Part shown: positions 44,578 to 58,806 of the stretch, in pieces
Numbering within the stretch: position 1 is the stretch's first letter
Layout of the letters: every line of letters starts with the position of its first letter
Assembly: GCA_949987705.1 (NCBI GenBank)
Contig: OX465286.1
Span: 10,640,592-10,704,591 of the forward strand
Direction of reading: 5' to 3'
Source: Thereva unica
Taxonomy: Eukaryota; Arthropoda; Insecta; Diptera; Therevidae
DNA: 64,000 nucleotides
Notes under the pieces: model-generated
What the model saw: the letters and a program-made list of their open reading frames with translations, nothing else
Database searches by the model: none
Told to the model about the DNA's origin: nothing
Program-made: the position numbers and the translations under genes

Positions 44578-46762
44578 ATTTATATTAAGAACAGTCAATC
44601 TATATTATGTATATATATATAAATATAAATTATACAACACATTCGAAAATTTCGAAAAAAACGCATTTATACTCGAGAAATACAACACCAAAAAAAAAAA
44701 AACCAAAGACTATTGGTGAAGGACCCATTGCTATAGCAATTTGCATCCTCTGGCTAATAATCCCCTGGGTGCGTTGACTTGAATATATCATTTGACAGCC
44801 TGGACTGATGTCATCAAATGAAATAATTGCGTAGGAGAAAATAAAACCGTGAATCGCCGTTTGCATCATATCCTACCACCCAAACCCACCCGGCGCTCTG
44901 CCCTAACCCCCCCCCCCCACCAGGCGACCCCACCAATTGGATAACGTCAAAGTCGCCTCCGGTCAATTTTTAATTAAGTTGTTAACTGCGGGTGACTAAA
45001 TGGAAGAGGATGCCCGGCTAACAATGCCCCGGATCATAGCATTGTGTTCAGCCTAGTATTGTGTATTAGTTATTATTGTCGTCCCGGTCGTGCCCCCGTG
45101 AATACTTTCACTTCATGGATAAGGGCGCGCACAGACTGACTCACTCGTTTTTAGATTTTGCAATTTTGGCTACGTTTGACTAACGTGTGTGCTGTGCATT
45201 GAGCAGCAGAGATACGATTTGTGCTCATTCATCAGCTTGTCTCATAATTATTTCCCCACCCTTTCCCCGCCACCCCCCCCCCCCACTATTCGGGTTTTCA
45301 GAACGGCACGTGTGTTCTCCTCGGGCATACATATAATCCCCGGGAGAAATTCAGACACACACAGTTTTTCATCCCTTGAGGTTATGTTTTTTGGAGGAAT
45401 GTCACGCAACGTTAAGGACATACATATATGGTAACTTTTATCAATATCCTTTTTCCCTTTAAATACTTTTTTTCCCGCTAATCTCATAAACGAATATAAA
45501 AAATTCGATTAAATAAAAAAAAATTCCGTAACATAAAAAAAAATATGCTTAGACCCCACCCACAATTTTCATATGAAAAAGTTGAAATATTTTTCATGGA
45601 ATCGCAGCAGCTGATTATTATAGCGAGAGAGAGAGAGAGATCTCCCTAAAAGGATTCCTTTTGTAAAAGAGCACATTTCTCTTCTCGATACACCCGCTCT
45701 CCCGCTTTGCTCTTATAAAGGACCTGTTCTCTTGTGCAGCATTTTCCTTTATTATCCTTTTTTTTTAAACAAATGTTATACAATGTTATGATGTTATTAT
45801 GTTCGAAGATTGACATGAAGTGTAACGAGGGGGGCAGGCGGGGAAACATTTGGCGAAGAGAGGGGGGTTGATGGAATATATGGGCTTGATCCTGATTGTG
45901 AAGGATATTTCAAAAAGAGCTCCAGCTTTAAGGGAATGCGAGAAAAACGTTACGGGGATTGTTGAATTTTCTCTCTCTGTGTTTTTGTGTGTATGTGTAT
46001 ATGTGTTACGTTTTTGGTTAAATAATATAAAGAACAAAAAAAATATAGGGGGGGGGGGGGTATGAGAGAGAAAATGCCTCCAAAGTCTTTGATGATATGA
46101 AACCGGCATAATTCGGTCAAATGACACAATTTGCGGTTTGTTAGGTTATGGTTTTGTATGGGGTATCATTCTACGAGGGGGCGGCGGGGGAGCACGGAAT
46201 CCCGTATTTACGTTCTTTAAGCACCCCTTGTGTGGATGTTTATTAACGCGGGGGCGGGGGAGGGAGGATTTCCCTTTATTTCATTTTTTTTTCTGATGTT
46301 ACCAAAAATTTTATGAATTGTCTTGATTATTTGTAAATAAATTAAGTTTTAAGCGCTCTCTTTCTCTTTCGCAATAATTTATAATACCGACAACGAATTT
46401 GCATCGCGGGGTGTTTTGTTTTGTTTTGGTTGTTTTTGGTGTGTTGGTTGGATCAACTGAAGGGCTGTTTTGTTGCAAGGGAAAGGGGGAGAGAGGTCAG
46501 GGGGGAGGTCGGCCAGAGGGAAAGTTAATTAATTAGAAATTCTATTAATATAGCTGTGTGTGTCTTGTTTATTGAATTAATTACGAAACATAAGGTTCTC
46601 AATAATAACTATGCATAATGCGGCTTCCGTAATTGAATAATTATAAATGAAATATAAAAAAATGACAGAAATAGATATTTTGTTTGTTTTTTTTTTTTTT
46701 TTTTTTTGTTATACATATTATGTTCTATAACGCTTCTCTATTTATTATTGGTTATCTTAGGC
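42741..46762. other. AT-rich, low-complexity, no gene seen
   Basis: (TA)n at about 44528-44574 and smaller TA or TATG tracts at about 44120 and 44335-44500; GA repeats at 45628-45640; G or C runs at about 44908-44917, 45270-45284 and 46048-46059. No conserved coding motif. Confidence 0.5.
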
Positions 46763-46930
46763 CAGTGATGGCAAACCTATGATCTGCCGGTCAGACATTG
46801 ACCCACGCAGCCCTTTTAAATGACCCACGAGTTAAAAATTTATAGATTTATTTTTTGTATCATAGAAGGGAGAACAGACAATCAAATATATTAAAAACAA
46901 AAATAATACTCGTATCTTATGTCAAACGAT
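46763..46930. repeat. hAT terminus relic (CAGTGATGGCAAACCT)
   Basis: CAGTGATGGCAAACCTATGA with CTGCCGGTCAGACATTGACC and a GACCCACG repeat resembles the left end of Charlie-like hATs. No matching right end or 8-bp duplication was found. Confidence 0.45.
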
Positions 46931-46944
46931 CTGTAGAACTGTAG

Positions 46945-47010
46945 AACGGTCCTTCAATTGCGTGGGTCAAGCAGCATTGGACGTGGTTAGTGCTTAGTTG
47001 GGGGCGAAAA
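46945..47010 (+). repeat. 5S-rRNA-derived sequence, copy 1
   Basis: TCAAGCAGCATTGGACGTGG then TTAGTGCTTAGTTGGGGG matches the internal promoter of eukaryotic 5S rRNA (AAGCAGCGTCGGGCGCGGTT, AGTACTTAGATGGGGGACC). Box A, intermediate element and box C are recognisable. The first 40 and last 30 bases of a 5S gene are missing. A pseudogene or 5S-derived SINE, not a functional gene. Confidence 0.65.
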
Positions 47011-49744
47011 CTAGTGCTGCCATTCGTCCAGGTTTTCCCGCATTTCTCGTAGTTTGGAAGGCATCCGGGGGCTGTCCGGGAGTGGTTTTAAAAAATGGCA
47101 AGGGTGACACCCGGTTAATTTTAATAGTAAGCATTCAATTAAAACAAATCTTGGGTAAAAAATTATTCGTAATCCATATCCAAGCAAACTTCGGAGTGGC
47201 AAAAGTGCTATCGTTTTATTTGAAAGTTCCAGTGACAATTCCTATCCAAATTCCAATTATCAAACCTACACCGATCCGAAATGAAAAGAGGAATTAATCT
47301 AGTCGTTCAAGGAAACCAAGTTTTTAAGTATCAAACGACTCAATGTCCAACATATTTCTTTTCAGTTCAAAATGGCCAAGCAGATGCCAATCGCTATAGG
47401 AATTATTAAGGTTTAAGTAGTAATTAAACACTAAAATAAAAGGTGATCTTCTAGGCACTTGGCACCGGCACAGACCCGGCAGACCTGTGTTTTATAGTAT
47501 AAAATTTAATTTAGTTTGTAGATTGAAACTCTTGGTATGCTCGGTTTTTCTCCGCTGGGCCATTACATTGTTAATGCCCCGGCTTCACTGGCCAAACTAC
47601 GCAAGTTCGAGCCAATTGTGGTGTACTGAACTTCAATTTTAGCCTCAGTTCCAATAAATTTTCACATATAGAACTCAGAAAAAATCAAGCCTGAATTCGC
47701 CTAACAGAACATGAAATTAAGGTTGAACGTAAAAACTCGCTCAAAAGACAGTAATCAACTGTAATAAATTAGAGATGCGCCGAATATGGGCTCGATCGAA
47801 TACGAACATTAAAAAACACGCCAAATATGCCGAATACGAATATTCGGCCGAACATTCGTCGCATCTCTAGTAATAATGGAATAACATTCCAAGAAGGTTT
47901 TGCATTTCTAACTACTGGCGAAAAAGCAACAATTTCAAGCTGAACTGAACATGCCAGCCGGTGAGGCGCCACTTATGCGATTTGAACTGAACATTATTGA
48001 ACTGAGGCCGGTGAAGCCGGGATATAAAGCCTAAACCAAATATGATGTGCCGTACCGTGACCGTACGTACCCTAACGTACGAACATACGTTTCATTCGAA
48101 TTTTGGCTTTCAACGATTGAATCAGCACCGACAACAGCCCAAACGTGTCCAAATACGAATGTCAATTGACGCTTGTGTTGACATTGGACACTTGTAGTTC
48201 GATCATCGGCCACACACTATGCGTCCTACCATCACGCGTCCAACTTTTGGAATGTGTTCATAGCATCGTGTAGACATATAGCTGGCTTTAGACATTACAA
48301 CACAGCATCACCTGAATTACACGAATGAATTAAACCGTCATTCATAAGCTTAGTTTATCCTTATATGAAAAGAAGACTGAATTGTCTATTGCAATTGAAT
48401 CTCATAGAAACGAAACGTAACGTATATTCTGGTCCTTCTCCTGATCATATTCCAATATAAAAAAAAAAAAAACAATGCGCTTTACCCCTTTTTTTGTTTT
48501 GCTGTGATGATCCGCGCTCACCTTTCAACAGTATCAACAGCGCCAACAACAACAACAACGCACCATATATAATCCCCTTATTCATGTCCATGTATAAATT
48601 TCATAAAGAAAAACATGCACGAGTGAAGCATCTCGTGAGGTGGAAATTTATTTTTAGAACTTAACGAAAAATATAAAGCAAAAACAAAGTTTCATTTTTA
48701 GGTATTTGTTTTTTTTGCCGCCCTCCCCCGGTTGTTGTTTCTGGATGCACACACAATATTAAATGGAAATTGGAGAATACTTTAAAACAAAAATTTTGCT
48801 AAAAGTTTTCCGGGAATGACCCGGTGCCAGGGCTATGTGCATGTTTGTTATAGAAATAGATTTTTGTTGAATTGCATTTTGAAATATTTGTATGTATATT
48901 TTCAGACAATTTACTACTTAAGGAAAACAAAAACAAAAAACAAAAACAAAAAAAAAACAAAACAAATAAAACCTTAAGAATTTGGGTGAAAACGTAATCC
49001 AAACCACAAGTGGTGACCCCATATAAACTATACCTAAGGATATTATGTATTCACCAAACTCAAAAGCTTAATTATCCTCTGACCTATGCATTGTGCATAT
49101 ATAAACATGAATGAAAGGTGATATCGATAGGTAACGATAGAAATGTGACATTTTTGTATAGTTTTTGTTTGTTTTTTATTTGGCCTATAGAGAATATATT
49201 GGTATTTAATTAAAACAACATTCAAGTCTCCGAGGGAGAGGTAATTAAAAGACAGGAGAACAGGACTATATAACCACTTAAAATTGACTTAAAAACTTCC
49301 TCAATTTTCCTCCCCCCCCCATTTATGAATAATTCGTCATGCTGACACAAAGGAGTGGTGGTCGCTTTAATGTAGAATCGATTCCTCAAATCGAATATTG
49401 ACATCAACGCTAAGCAAATATTCCACCTGGGGAAAGTTAAGTGAAGTCAAGTAGCCCCGCTTTCGAGTCGCCTTTTAATTGCCATTTCAATTCAAGTTGA
49501 GCGCTGTAGCTATTTTCCATGCTGCTGCGGGGGACTAACTTGAGTGCTCTAACATCAATAGGGCGGCACCACACTAAAATTGTAATTTAAAATTGAGAAT
49601 TTAAAAAAAAATTCATTCCTACACAGGGCTGTTTCTTTTATGGAAAATTAAATTGTGGAAAGTAATAAATAAAATACTGGAGATAGTAAGAATTTTTAAA
49701 AGCTTGTTGATAGTAATAGGCAACGGCTATGTTGAGCTAAAAGA
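47011..49744. other. No gene seen apart from one small MITE
   Basis: The region contains a 101-bp hAT-like MITE at 47769-47869. Other parts are AT-rich with CAA repeats near 48540 and A/C-rich sequence at 48915-48965. Confidence 0.45.
47769..47869. mobile_element. 101-bp hAT-like MITE
   Basis: Ends TTAGAGATGCGCCGAAT and, inverted, TAGAGATGCGACGAATGTTC. The interior has repeated CGAATAC/GTATTCG words. Flanking 8-mers GTAATAAA (47761-47768) and GTAATAAT (47870-47877) differ at one base. Confidence 0.7.
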
Positions 49745-51165
49745 ATAATCCAAGGCAATTGCTGATAAAATATCTAGAATCTAACCAAATTATACACGAC
49801 AGGCAATACGGTTTCAGACCAAAACGGTCTACTGGCGATCTGCTTGTGTGTTTAACCAAGCGTATCAACAAAAGCATTCACAGCTTTGGTGAGTCTGGTC
49901 TGGTTGCTCTAGATATATCAAAGGCTTTTGACAGAGTATGGCACCCTGCTCTGTTGAATAAACTCCAAGCTATTGGTATACACTTAGTTCTAAGGAACTG
50001 GATTAAGAGCTTTCTTTCAGGCGGTTCAATCAAGGTAGTATTGGATGGCGTCGAATCCAACCCCCACGCCATTTCGGCCAGAGTTCCCCAAGGGTCAATT
50101 CTCTCACCCGCACTTTTTCTAATCTTCATTAATGATCTGCTCTTAATCCCCTCCAACCCGCTTCACTGCTTCGCTGATGACGGTACTTTGCATTTCTTTT
50201 ACTCCTTCGACCAATATAAGACAAGCACGTGCCAGACCTTGTCTTTACCACCGTCAACTGATGTCCACTTCGATGAACCGGGGATATCGAATCGATTCTT
50301 CATTGGGGTGAAATGAACCGCGTCGAAATCAATGCCACGAAAACGAAGTACTGCCTGATCTCCAACAAAAATTGTACCGACCTTCCTCATATCTCAGTGG
50401 TTAAAGAGAATCTAACGGCTGACTCAACTTTCAACATCCTAGGGGTAACTTTAACGGAGCATCTGCGATGGAATGATCACATATTCCAAATCGCCAAACA
50501 AGCCCCCTAATGTCTTGGATTTCTCAAGAGATGCAAGTTCCTCCTCCAGCCAGCCGCCTTGACTACAATCTACAAATCCTACATTCGGCCGCGCCTTGAA
50601 TACAACTCGTGTATCTGGGCAGGCGCCCCAAAAACCACCTTGGCTTGTCTCGACAAGGTGCAAAATCGCGCCCCCCCCCTTAAACTCATTGGTGATGGCC
50701 CCTTTCGTGCCGTGCACCTTAAGCCACCCTAGGAATGTAGCAGCCCTCTCCGTACTTTATCGCTATTACGATGGCGACTGTTCCACTGAAATTCAGGACC
50801 TCCTGCCTGCACAACAATATTTTTCAGGCAACACAAAACTTGCCCGCTCGTCTCACCCTCATACCCTACAGCTCCCCCCCCTTCGCGTACAATACGGTAT
50901 AGAAGTTCATTTATTAATAGAACAACTCGACTGTGGAATAATCTCCCACAGTCAGTATTTCCGAACTCGTATAACACTTTAGAGTTCAAACGTGAGGTTC
51001 ATCGTCATTATCTTCTACACCCTCCAGAACCCCCCCCCCCCCTAACCTTTGCTATTCTCCTCTATTCTTAAAACCAAGCTTACTACTAGACATTGCACCA
51101 TGAACTGAACGACATGACGGACTGGTAGTATAAAGGGTTACTCCTAAGCTTGGTAGGGAATCAAA
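49745..51165 (+). pseudogene. LINE-A second copy: RT remnant
   Basis: Same family as the LINE at 7.6-9.3 kb. The open part 49759-50316 carries YGFRPKRSTGDLLVCLT, LVALDISKAFDRVWHPALL, VPQGSILSPALFLIFINDLL (after R in place of G) and the catalytic FADDGTL. It then breaks (deletion or frame change near 50215-50310). The thumb region 50313-50510 (TKYCLISNKN, FNILGVTLTEHLRWNDHIFQ) has a stop at 50508. Further residues such as SYIRPRLEYNS follow in shifted frames to about 50980. The 3' UTR word GACGGACTGGTAGTATAAAG with CTCCTAAGCTTGG ends near 51150; no poly-A is seen. Older and more damaged than the 7.6-kb copy. Confidence 0.85.
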
Positions 51166-52335
51166 AAATGCTAATCACTGGCGAGCCATATCGCTAATTA
51201 GGCCTTCGGTAGGAGTAGAGGCAGCCCTCCATCTGTTGTTGAAAATATTTATTTTCTATTTATTTTTTTCTCAAAATTGTATAAGAATTAACAAAAAAAA
51301 TGAATGTCATGAATAAGCATCTTTTCATCCCTTTTTTTGCTTTTTTATGGCTCAGTGAAGAGGGTAGTAGGCAAGATTAAATAAATCTTTCTATATACAT
51401 ATGTATATTTGAACAACAAAAAATTGCCTTCCATAAATGCTTTGCCATTATTTTTCACTTTCTTCATAAGTGGCACATTATACGCCGAATCCCACACACA
51501 GAGGAGAATAAGAGAAAGTAAGGCACTTCGGGGTAACAACAATCTGGAATCCTCATTCTATTGTAAAATGTCGCCGTTTTTTACTGTTTTTTTTTTTTTG
51601 GAGGGGGGGGGAGTGGAAGGATGGAGCATACCCATATATATATACCTACATATTATAGCAAAAAAGGTGGCCTACTTGGCGCCATGCTCCTTACACACCG
51701 GAGGAGAGACACTCAAGAAGGCGTGCGATTAAGGCTCTTAATTGCAAACAAAGCTGTAGATGGGATAATGATGATAATGATGATGAGGATGATGATGATG
51801 ACGACGACGACGACGATGATGATGGCGAGGTTTTTAACTTTCATTCAGGTATGGATGTTTATTTTGTGTGTTTTTGTCTTTGCACTTTCATATCTTCATT
51901 GTTTGTCCTTTTTTTTGTTTTTTTTTTTTGTTTTAAGGAAGTCAAGATATCATCGTTTTTGTTATTGTTTGTGTTGTTATGAATAAGGATGTGGATTTTA
52001 ACGTCTTTATTAATTCTTCCTATTGTTTGTCTGTCTGTGCATACAGGGCCAGCGGGGAACAGGTAGATAACGGTTAAAATGTAAAAAGTGGCTCGATTTC
52101 TTTAGCTATGGGGTTATGCCTGACTAGCATTTTAGAGAGTTGGGCCACTATGATGTTAGCCGCTAGCTCCACGGCTTCATGTGGATCCCGTGGGTATTGC
52201 CCTATAGGGCCCACATAAGGCATCTAACGCTTCATTCACGCCTCATCATTAGGAATGGCCCTCTTCAAGAAAAATTGTTGCTACCCCCGATAGCGAGCCA
52301 AAAAGTCATACCAACAAATCTCAGAAGCACACACT
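51166..52335. other. No gene seen
   Basis: AT-rich, with a G run near 51602, a GATGAC triplet tract at 51763-51825 and T runs at about 51910. Open frames reflect low complexity. Confidence 0.45.
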
Positions 52336-52415
52336 GCGCTGGTTGGCGGTCCCCAACTAAGTACTAATTACGTCCATGCTGCTTAACTTCTGTAATTGAA
52401 CGATGGGCCCAATTC
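52336..52415 (-). repeat. 5S-rRNA-derived sequence, copy 2
   Basis: On the minus strand it reads GAAGTTAAGCAGCATGGACG, TAATTAGTACTTAGTTGGGG, ACCGCCAACCAGCG. This is close to the 5S rRNA core (GAAATTAAGCAGCGTCGGG, GGTTAGTACTTAGATGGGGG, ACCGCTTGG). The preceding bases (ATCGTTCAATTACA) also follow the 5S order, so more of the gene is retained than in copy 1. No intact 5' end or T-run terminator was seen. Confidence 0.75.
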
Positions 52416-52609
52416 CGCATGCGTGAATACGACTGTATGCACAGCTTATACGTTAAAAGCTTATGGTATACAGTTATAACTTCTTAATAGCTCTGATTGC
52501 CAGTTTCACAAAACCAACAAAAATCTACTGAAAAGATTGAAAAGAACAAGAACGATTACAGCAGATTTTTGTTGGTTCACTGTTGGCCCGTGTGAAACTG
52601 GCCTATATA

Positions 52610-52785
52610 ATGGCCCTTGTGCTGTAAGTCATGTGGTGTGGCGTGACAAGTCGTTTGAGTTGTAAAAAATGACGACATTTCAGTCGAATTACGGCTTATG
52701 CAGACAATCGCTTCGACAATTTTTTCATTTTTCAAATTCGTTTCGAACTATTATCGATATTCGAGATACATGAACCGCGACCCTT
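52610..52785. repeat. Adjacent relics of two foldback MITE families
   Basis: 52610-52695 (GGCCCTTGTGCTGTAAGTCA ... CATTTCAGTCGAATTACGGC) matches the units at 57.6 and 61.5 kb. 52715-52785 (CAAATTCGTTTCGAACTATT ... TTCGAGATACATGAACC) matches the right arm of the MITE at 60075-60456. Confidence 0.6.
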
Positions 52786-53060
52786 CGGGAACTTCTATTC
52801 AGCCTGAAATTTCGTTGAGGCCATTATCATTTTGGTACTTGAATTAACAAACAACCTACTACGCTAAACTGTCGTCCTCGCTTGTGTGTATGTAGAGAAC
52901 ATGAGGTCACCTGCAGTCCACGGCCTGTCAGGCATTTGCCTCAAGTCCTCCCTCAGTTAGACTGAATAATGTGTAGCCTTCATCGGGCCTTAACTGCCCC
53001 GACCTGGCCTAAAAGGCTACGGCCTGCCGGCGGCCTGAATGTGAATGGGGGGCCTTAAGT
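52786..53060. mobile_element. GGGGTCG-family repeat, copy 5, partial
   Basis: The words CGTTGAGGCCATTATCATTT, CACCTGCAGTCCACGGCCTG, CCTCAGTTAGACTGAATAAT and GGCCTGCCGGCGGCCTGAAT follow the order seen in the copies at 31.1 and 36.2 kb. The terminal TCACGTAATTAATGGACG part is missing. Confidence 0.65.
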
Positions 53061-54163
53061 TGCTTGGTGAAAATTTCTTACTACACAAATAAAATTTTCT
53101 TCATATACAATTGTTTTTTTTTTTTTTGGGCACGCTTAATGTGCAGTAATTTTAATTATTGTGGCACGCCAATGCATTTGGGTCTGCTTTAACACTGGAA
53201 AAACGCCTAAATTCGAGCTTTTTACAATAATATATCGACAAACAGATGACTCTCTCTTTTAAATTTTCGTAATCGATTAACCAAAAATTTGCTTAATTGA
53301 TTTTCCTATTAATTAATGGGATATAATAAATGATGAATTTTCGTCATAAATGCGTGTGTTTGTGGGTGTGTGTTGAGGCTATTTTATATAGGATGGCCAA
53401 ATACTTTATTAATTATTGTATCAAATAAGCAAAGGATAGCGCGCAATGATTTTTCATGTAATTTTCTTCATTAAATTTCTACGAAACAATCTAAAATTAT
53501 ATGTATATTCATTTTACAGGTGTTCCATTGACATTTATGTATATATATGTCAAAATTTCATTCCGCCGCCATATTGAATTATGTGACAAATGACACAAAA
53601 TTCAATTCTCATACACGCACTTTCTTTCTTGGGGCACGTGCTATTTTGATATTTTTATTTTGTGTAGCATGATTGAAACTTTTTTTTTAAATTATCCTAT
53701 ACACATTTATTTTGTTTTTTTTATGGTAGAAATTAATTAATTATCCGAAAAGTATATTATTAATTTCAATCGATCATTTTCTGTGTCTGTCTCCACACAA
53801 TATACATACTTATATGTATGATTCTTTACCTCAGAAATTAATAAAAAAAAAAAAAACAACACTCAAAATACACGCATATCACACTGTGTGTTTTAATAAA
53901 TATAGAACAGGAAAAAAAATCATTATAAAATCAAAAGGCCCAGATTGTTACGCGGGTAAAATCGGCCTTTCCGAATGGAAGATGACAAAAATAAACATTA
54001 GCCAGAAGAGAGATTCTTTAAAAGAGCTATAGAGAAACAAACGAACGAACGAAAAAAAAAATAAAAAATAAAATAAAACATTATTCTCTTTGAATTTCGA
54101 ACTAAAAAAAAAAAAAATAAAAAAAAATAAAAATATCAAGTCAAGAAACTTTCGATATAGGCC
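53061..54163. other. AT-rich, no gene seen
   Basis: Dense poly-A and poly-T tracts. No coding motif or repeat family was recognised. Confidence 0.4.
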
Positions 54164-54350
54164 CATTTTTTACACGATGAAACACGAAACAAAAAGTTTC
54201 CTTCAAGCTTGCTCAGTTTGAAGGGCAGAAGTGAGAGAGGGCTTGTGGGAGGACGTGTTTTTTCAAGCCCTCTCTCACATCCCTTCCCTTTCAAACCGAG
54301 CAAGCTTGCAGGAAACTTTTTGTTTCGTGTTTTATCGTGTAAAAAATGAG
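54164..54350. repeat. Hairpin element with arms of about 85 bp
   Basis: Left arm ATTTTTTACACGATGAAACA ... AAAAAGTTTCC, CAAGCTTGCTC, AAGGG, GAGAGAGGGCTTG. The right arm is its inverse CAAGCCCTCTCTC ... GAGCAAGCTTGCAGGAAACT ... TCGTGTAAAAAAT. The loop is short (GTGGGAGGACGTGTTTTTT). Related to 1-60. Confidence 0.75.
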
Positions 54351-56941
<2,591 letters not shown>

Positions 56942-57345
56942 AGGGGTCGCGTCAATTAAAATTACGTGAGGCGTGGAGAGGGGGTCGAGACGAATCTCAC
57001 CCAATCTCACTTGGAGGAGAGGCAGGATCTCGGCAAATATCATGTAATATTTTGTCCCCAAGGAACACCTTAGTAAAAAACTGGATTAAATTAAGATAAA
57101 AATGTTTCTTCACTTAAGACCCCCATTCACTTACAGGCCGCCGGCAGGCCAGGTCGACAGGCCCGGCCCGATAAAGACCACACATTACAGTATTTATTTA
57201 TTTATTTATTAAATAAATACTGTAATGCGTGGTCTTCATCCGGCCGTGACTGTCGACCTGGCCTGCCGGCGGCCTGTAAGTGAATATGGGTCTTAACTGG
57301 AGAAACATTTTTAACTTAATTTAATCCAGTTTGAATCTACAATCT
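56942..57345. mobile_element. GGGGTCG-family repeat, copy 6, inverted-duplicated
   Basis: It starts AGGGGTCGCGTCAATTAAAA. Two inverted halves follow, CACTTACAGGCCGCCGGCAG ... AAAGACCACACATTACAGTA and TACTGTAATGCGTGGTCTTC ... CTGCCGGCGGCCTGTAAGTG. They meet at a TTTATTTATTTAAATAAA-type centre near 57200. Confidence 0.75.
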
Positions 57346-57574
57346 TCTCTACAAACTAGCCACATATAGCATAAACGGGCCTCAGCTATATATAGATTTA
57401 CAACATGATTTCAAAAAAGTAGTTCATCATTAAAAGTGAGAATTTCACTTGAAGTAGGATCTTTGACATTAAAAATAGTTTGCAACAGGTTGCGATAAAT
57501 TCGTTCAATATCTACACGAATTACATTATACGTTCACTCCGCTCAGAGCGTTAACGTATGATTTACCTGATTAT

Positions 57575-57822
57575 GTACAGGACAGGGCCGAGAATTGGGC
57601 CCCTGTGCTGAAAGTAGAGTGGTGTGGAGTGACAAATCGTTTGAGTTGAAGAGAGTGATGTTTCAGTCGAATTACGGCTTCCAGTACAGGGGCCGAGAGA
57701 GGAAGCGCTAAGTTGTGTTTATGGCCCCTGTGCTAAAAATCGTGATTCGATTGAAACGTCACTTTCTTCAACGTAACGGCATGTCACACCACACGACTCG
57801 ACTTTTAGCACAGGGGCCTTGA
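57575..57822. mobile_element. GGCCCCTGTGC foldback MITE, two adjacent units
   Basis: The first unit (about 57597-57695) runs from GGGCCCCTGTGCTGAAAGTA to GAATTACGGCTTCCAGTACA then GGGGCC. The second (about 57722-57818) runs from GGCCCCTGTGCTAAAAATCG to CGACTTTTAGCACAGGGGCC. Each unit is internally palindromic, and the two share TGACA and AAGTGAC words in inverse order. The GGCCCCTGTGC ends resemble PIF/Harbinger termini, but no target duplication was resolved. Confidence 0.7.
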
Positions 57823-58378
57823 AATAATCCAAACGCTCCTGCAACGTGAATTCGAAACAATCGAACGATATAGTAATGATTGGAAGCTGAAGATCAACTT
57901 TAGCACAAATGCGTGTCGATCCTTTTCCGGAATACTCTAAACAGAGTTTCACGCACGGTGCGAAGAGGAACCGGAAAAACTTTCGAATTTCGAACAATCC
58001 TGGACACAAGCATTGGAAAACAAATCGGTAGTGGAAATACCTTTGGCTTTGGCTGGACCAATACTTATATTTCAGTAAGAATTTCGGTGTCGCTCTTGCC
58101 AAAGCAAACAAGGCGTTCCACATGACAAAAAGGATTTTTTATAGCAGATCACTTTGACCCGCGCGCCAAGCCTTGATCAAACCGATTTTGACCTATGGCT
58201 TGCCCAGTATGGTTCAACATATCTCCTTCATATATATGGAAAAGCTTCGGGTCTTTGAAAGACAATGCCTAAGGGCGGGCTTAAGCTTGTATCGAACGCC
58301 CAAATCTGGCGTCACTAAGTTCCACGCCAACACTGTCCTATATGACAAAGCATTTGTTAATAGGATCGACTAGAGATT
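57823..58378 (+). pseudogene. LINE RT C-terminal fragment (jockey/R1-like)
   Basis: The reading LLQREFETIERYSNDWKLKI starts just after the foldback MITE. The segment VALAKANKAFHMTKRIFYSR (about 58090-58150) follows in a shifted frame, then ALIKPILTYGLPSMVQHIS, YMEKLRVFERQCLRAGL and TPKSGVTKF to about 58372. This is the thumb/C-terminal region of insect non-LTR elements (LIRPILTYG-P-W, MEKLRRFERKCLRAC). There is no RT active site. It is cut on the left by the MITE and on the right by a GGGGTCG fragment. Confidence 0.7.
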
Positions 58379-58438
58379 TTTTAAATTTGAAAAATCTTAC
58401 GAGAGATTAAGGGGGGGGGGGGGCGGGGGGGGGGCATA
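58376..58438. repeat. GGGGTCG-family end fragment with long G run
   Basis: TAGAGATTTTTTAAATTTGA and AAATCTTACGAGAGATTA followed by about 20 G with one C match the ends at 14170-14270 and 16200-16260. It separates two LINE fragments of opposite orientation. Confidence 0.6.
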
Positions 58439-58805
58439 ACCGATGACATCGAAACCAGATTCAGATAGTTCGGTAAAAAGTTCATTCACAACTAGTGACC
58501 AGAGTAACGGGGATAAGACTCCACTCCGCAGCCCTTAATAGCCTTAACACTAATGATGGAGACACCTAGGGTAGAAGAAATGTCACGACCTACAAGCATT
58601 GCATTTATACAATCAATCGTGTGAGGATCCAGGTTTCTGAGAGCCAGTGCTCTAGAAATAGAATCATGGACAATGTTATCGAAAGCACCTTCGATGTCAA
58701 GCAACGCACATAGAGAAGTTTCTTTAGCGAAGAAGGCTTTTTCGATTTTGCTTACCAGGTGATGTAAAGCAACCTCTGAAATCGGGATGAAGCCAAGCTT
58801 AATAC
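58439..58805 (-). pseudogene. LINE RT fragment (R1/LOA-like), ends just before YADD
   Basis: Minus strand, from 58805: ALHHLVSKIEKAFFAKETSL, then CALLDIEGAFDNIVHDSISR, ALALRNLDPHTIDCINAML, GRDISSTLGVSIISVKAIKG. After a frame change of one base the next RT box reads SGVLSPLLWSLVVNELFTEL and continues to GFDVIGYA. The sequence stops at the GYA that should be followed by DD, where the GGGGTCG fragment begins. An RTE-like LINE has inserted at the upstream side (58807). Confidence 0.7.
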
Positions 58806-58806
58806 T

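Noticed and set aside
46763..46930. Complete hAT element at the CAGTGATGGC end
   Set aside because: No inverted right end or 8-bp duplication could be found within several hundred bases; kept only as a relic.
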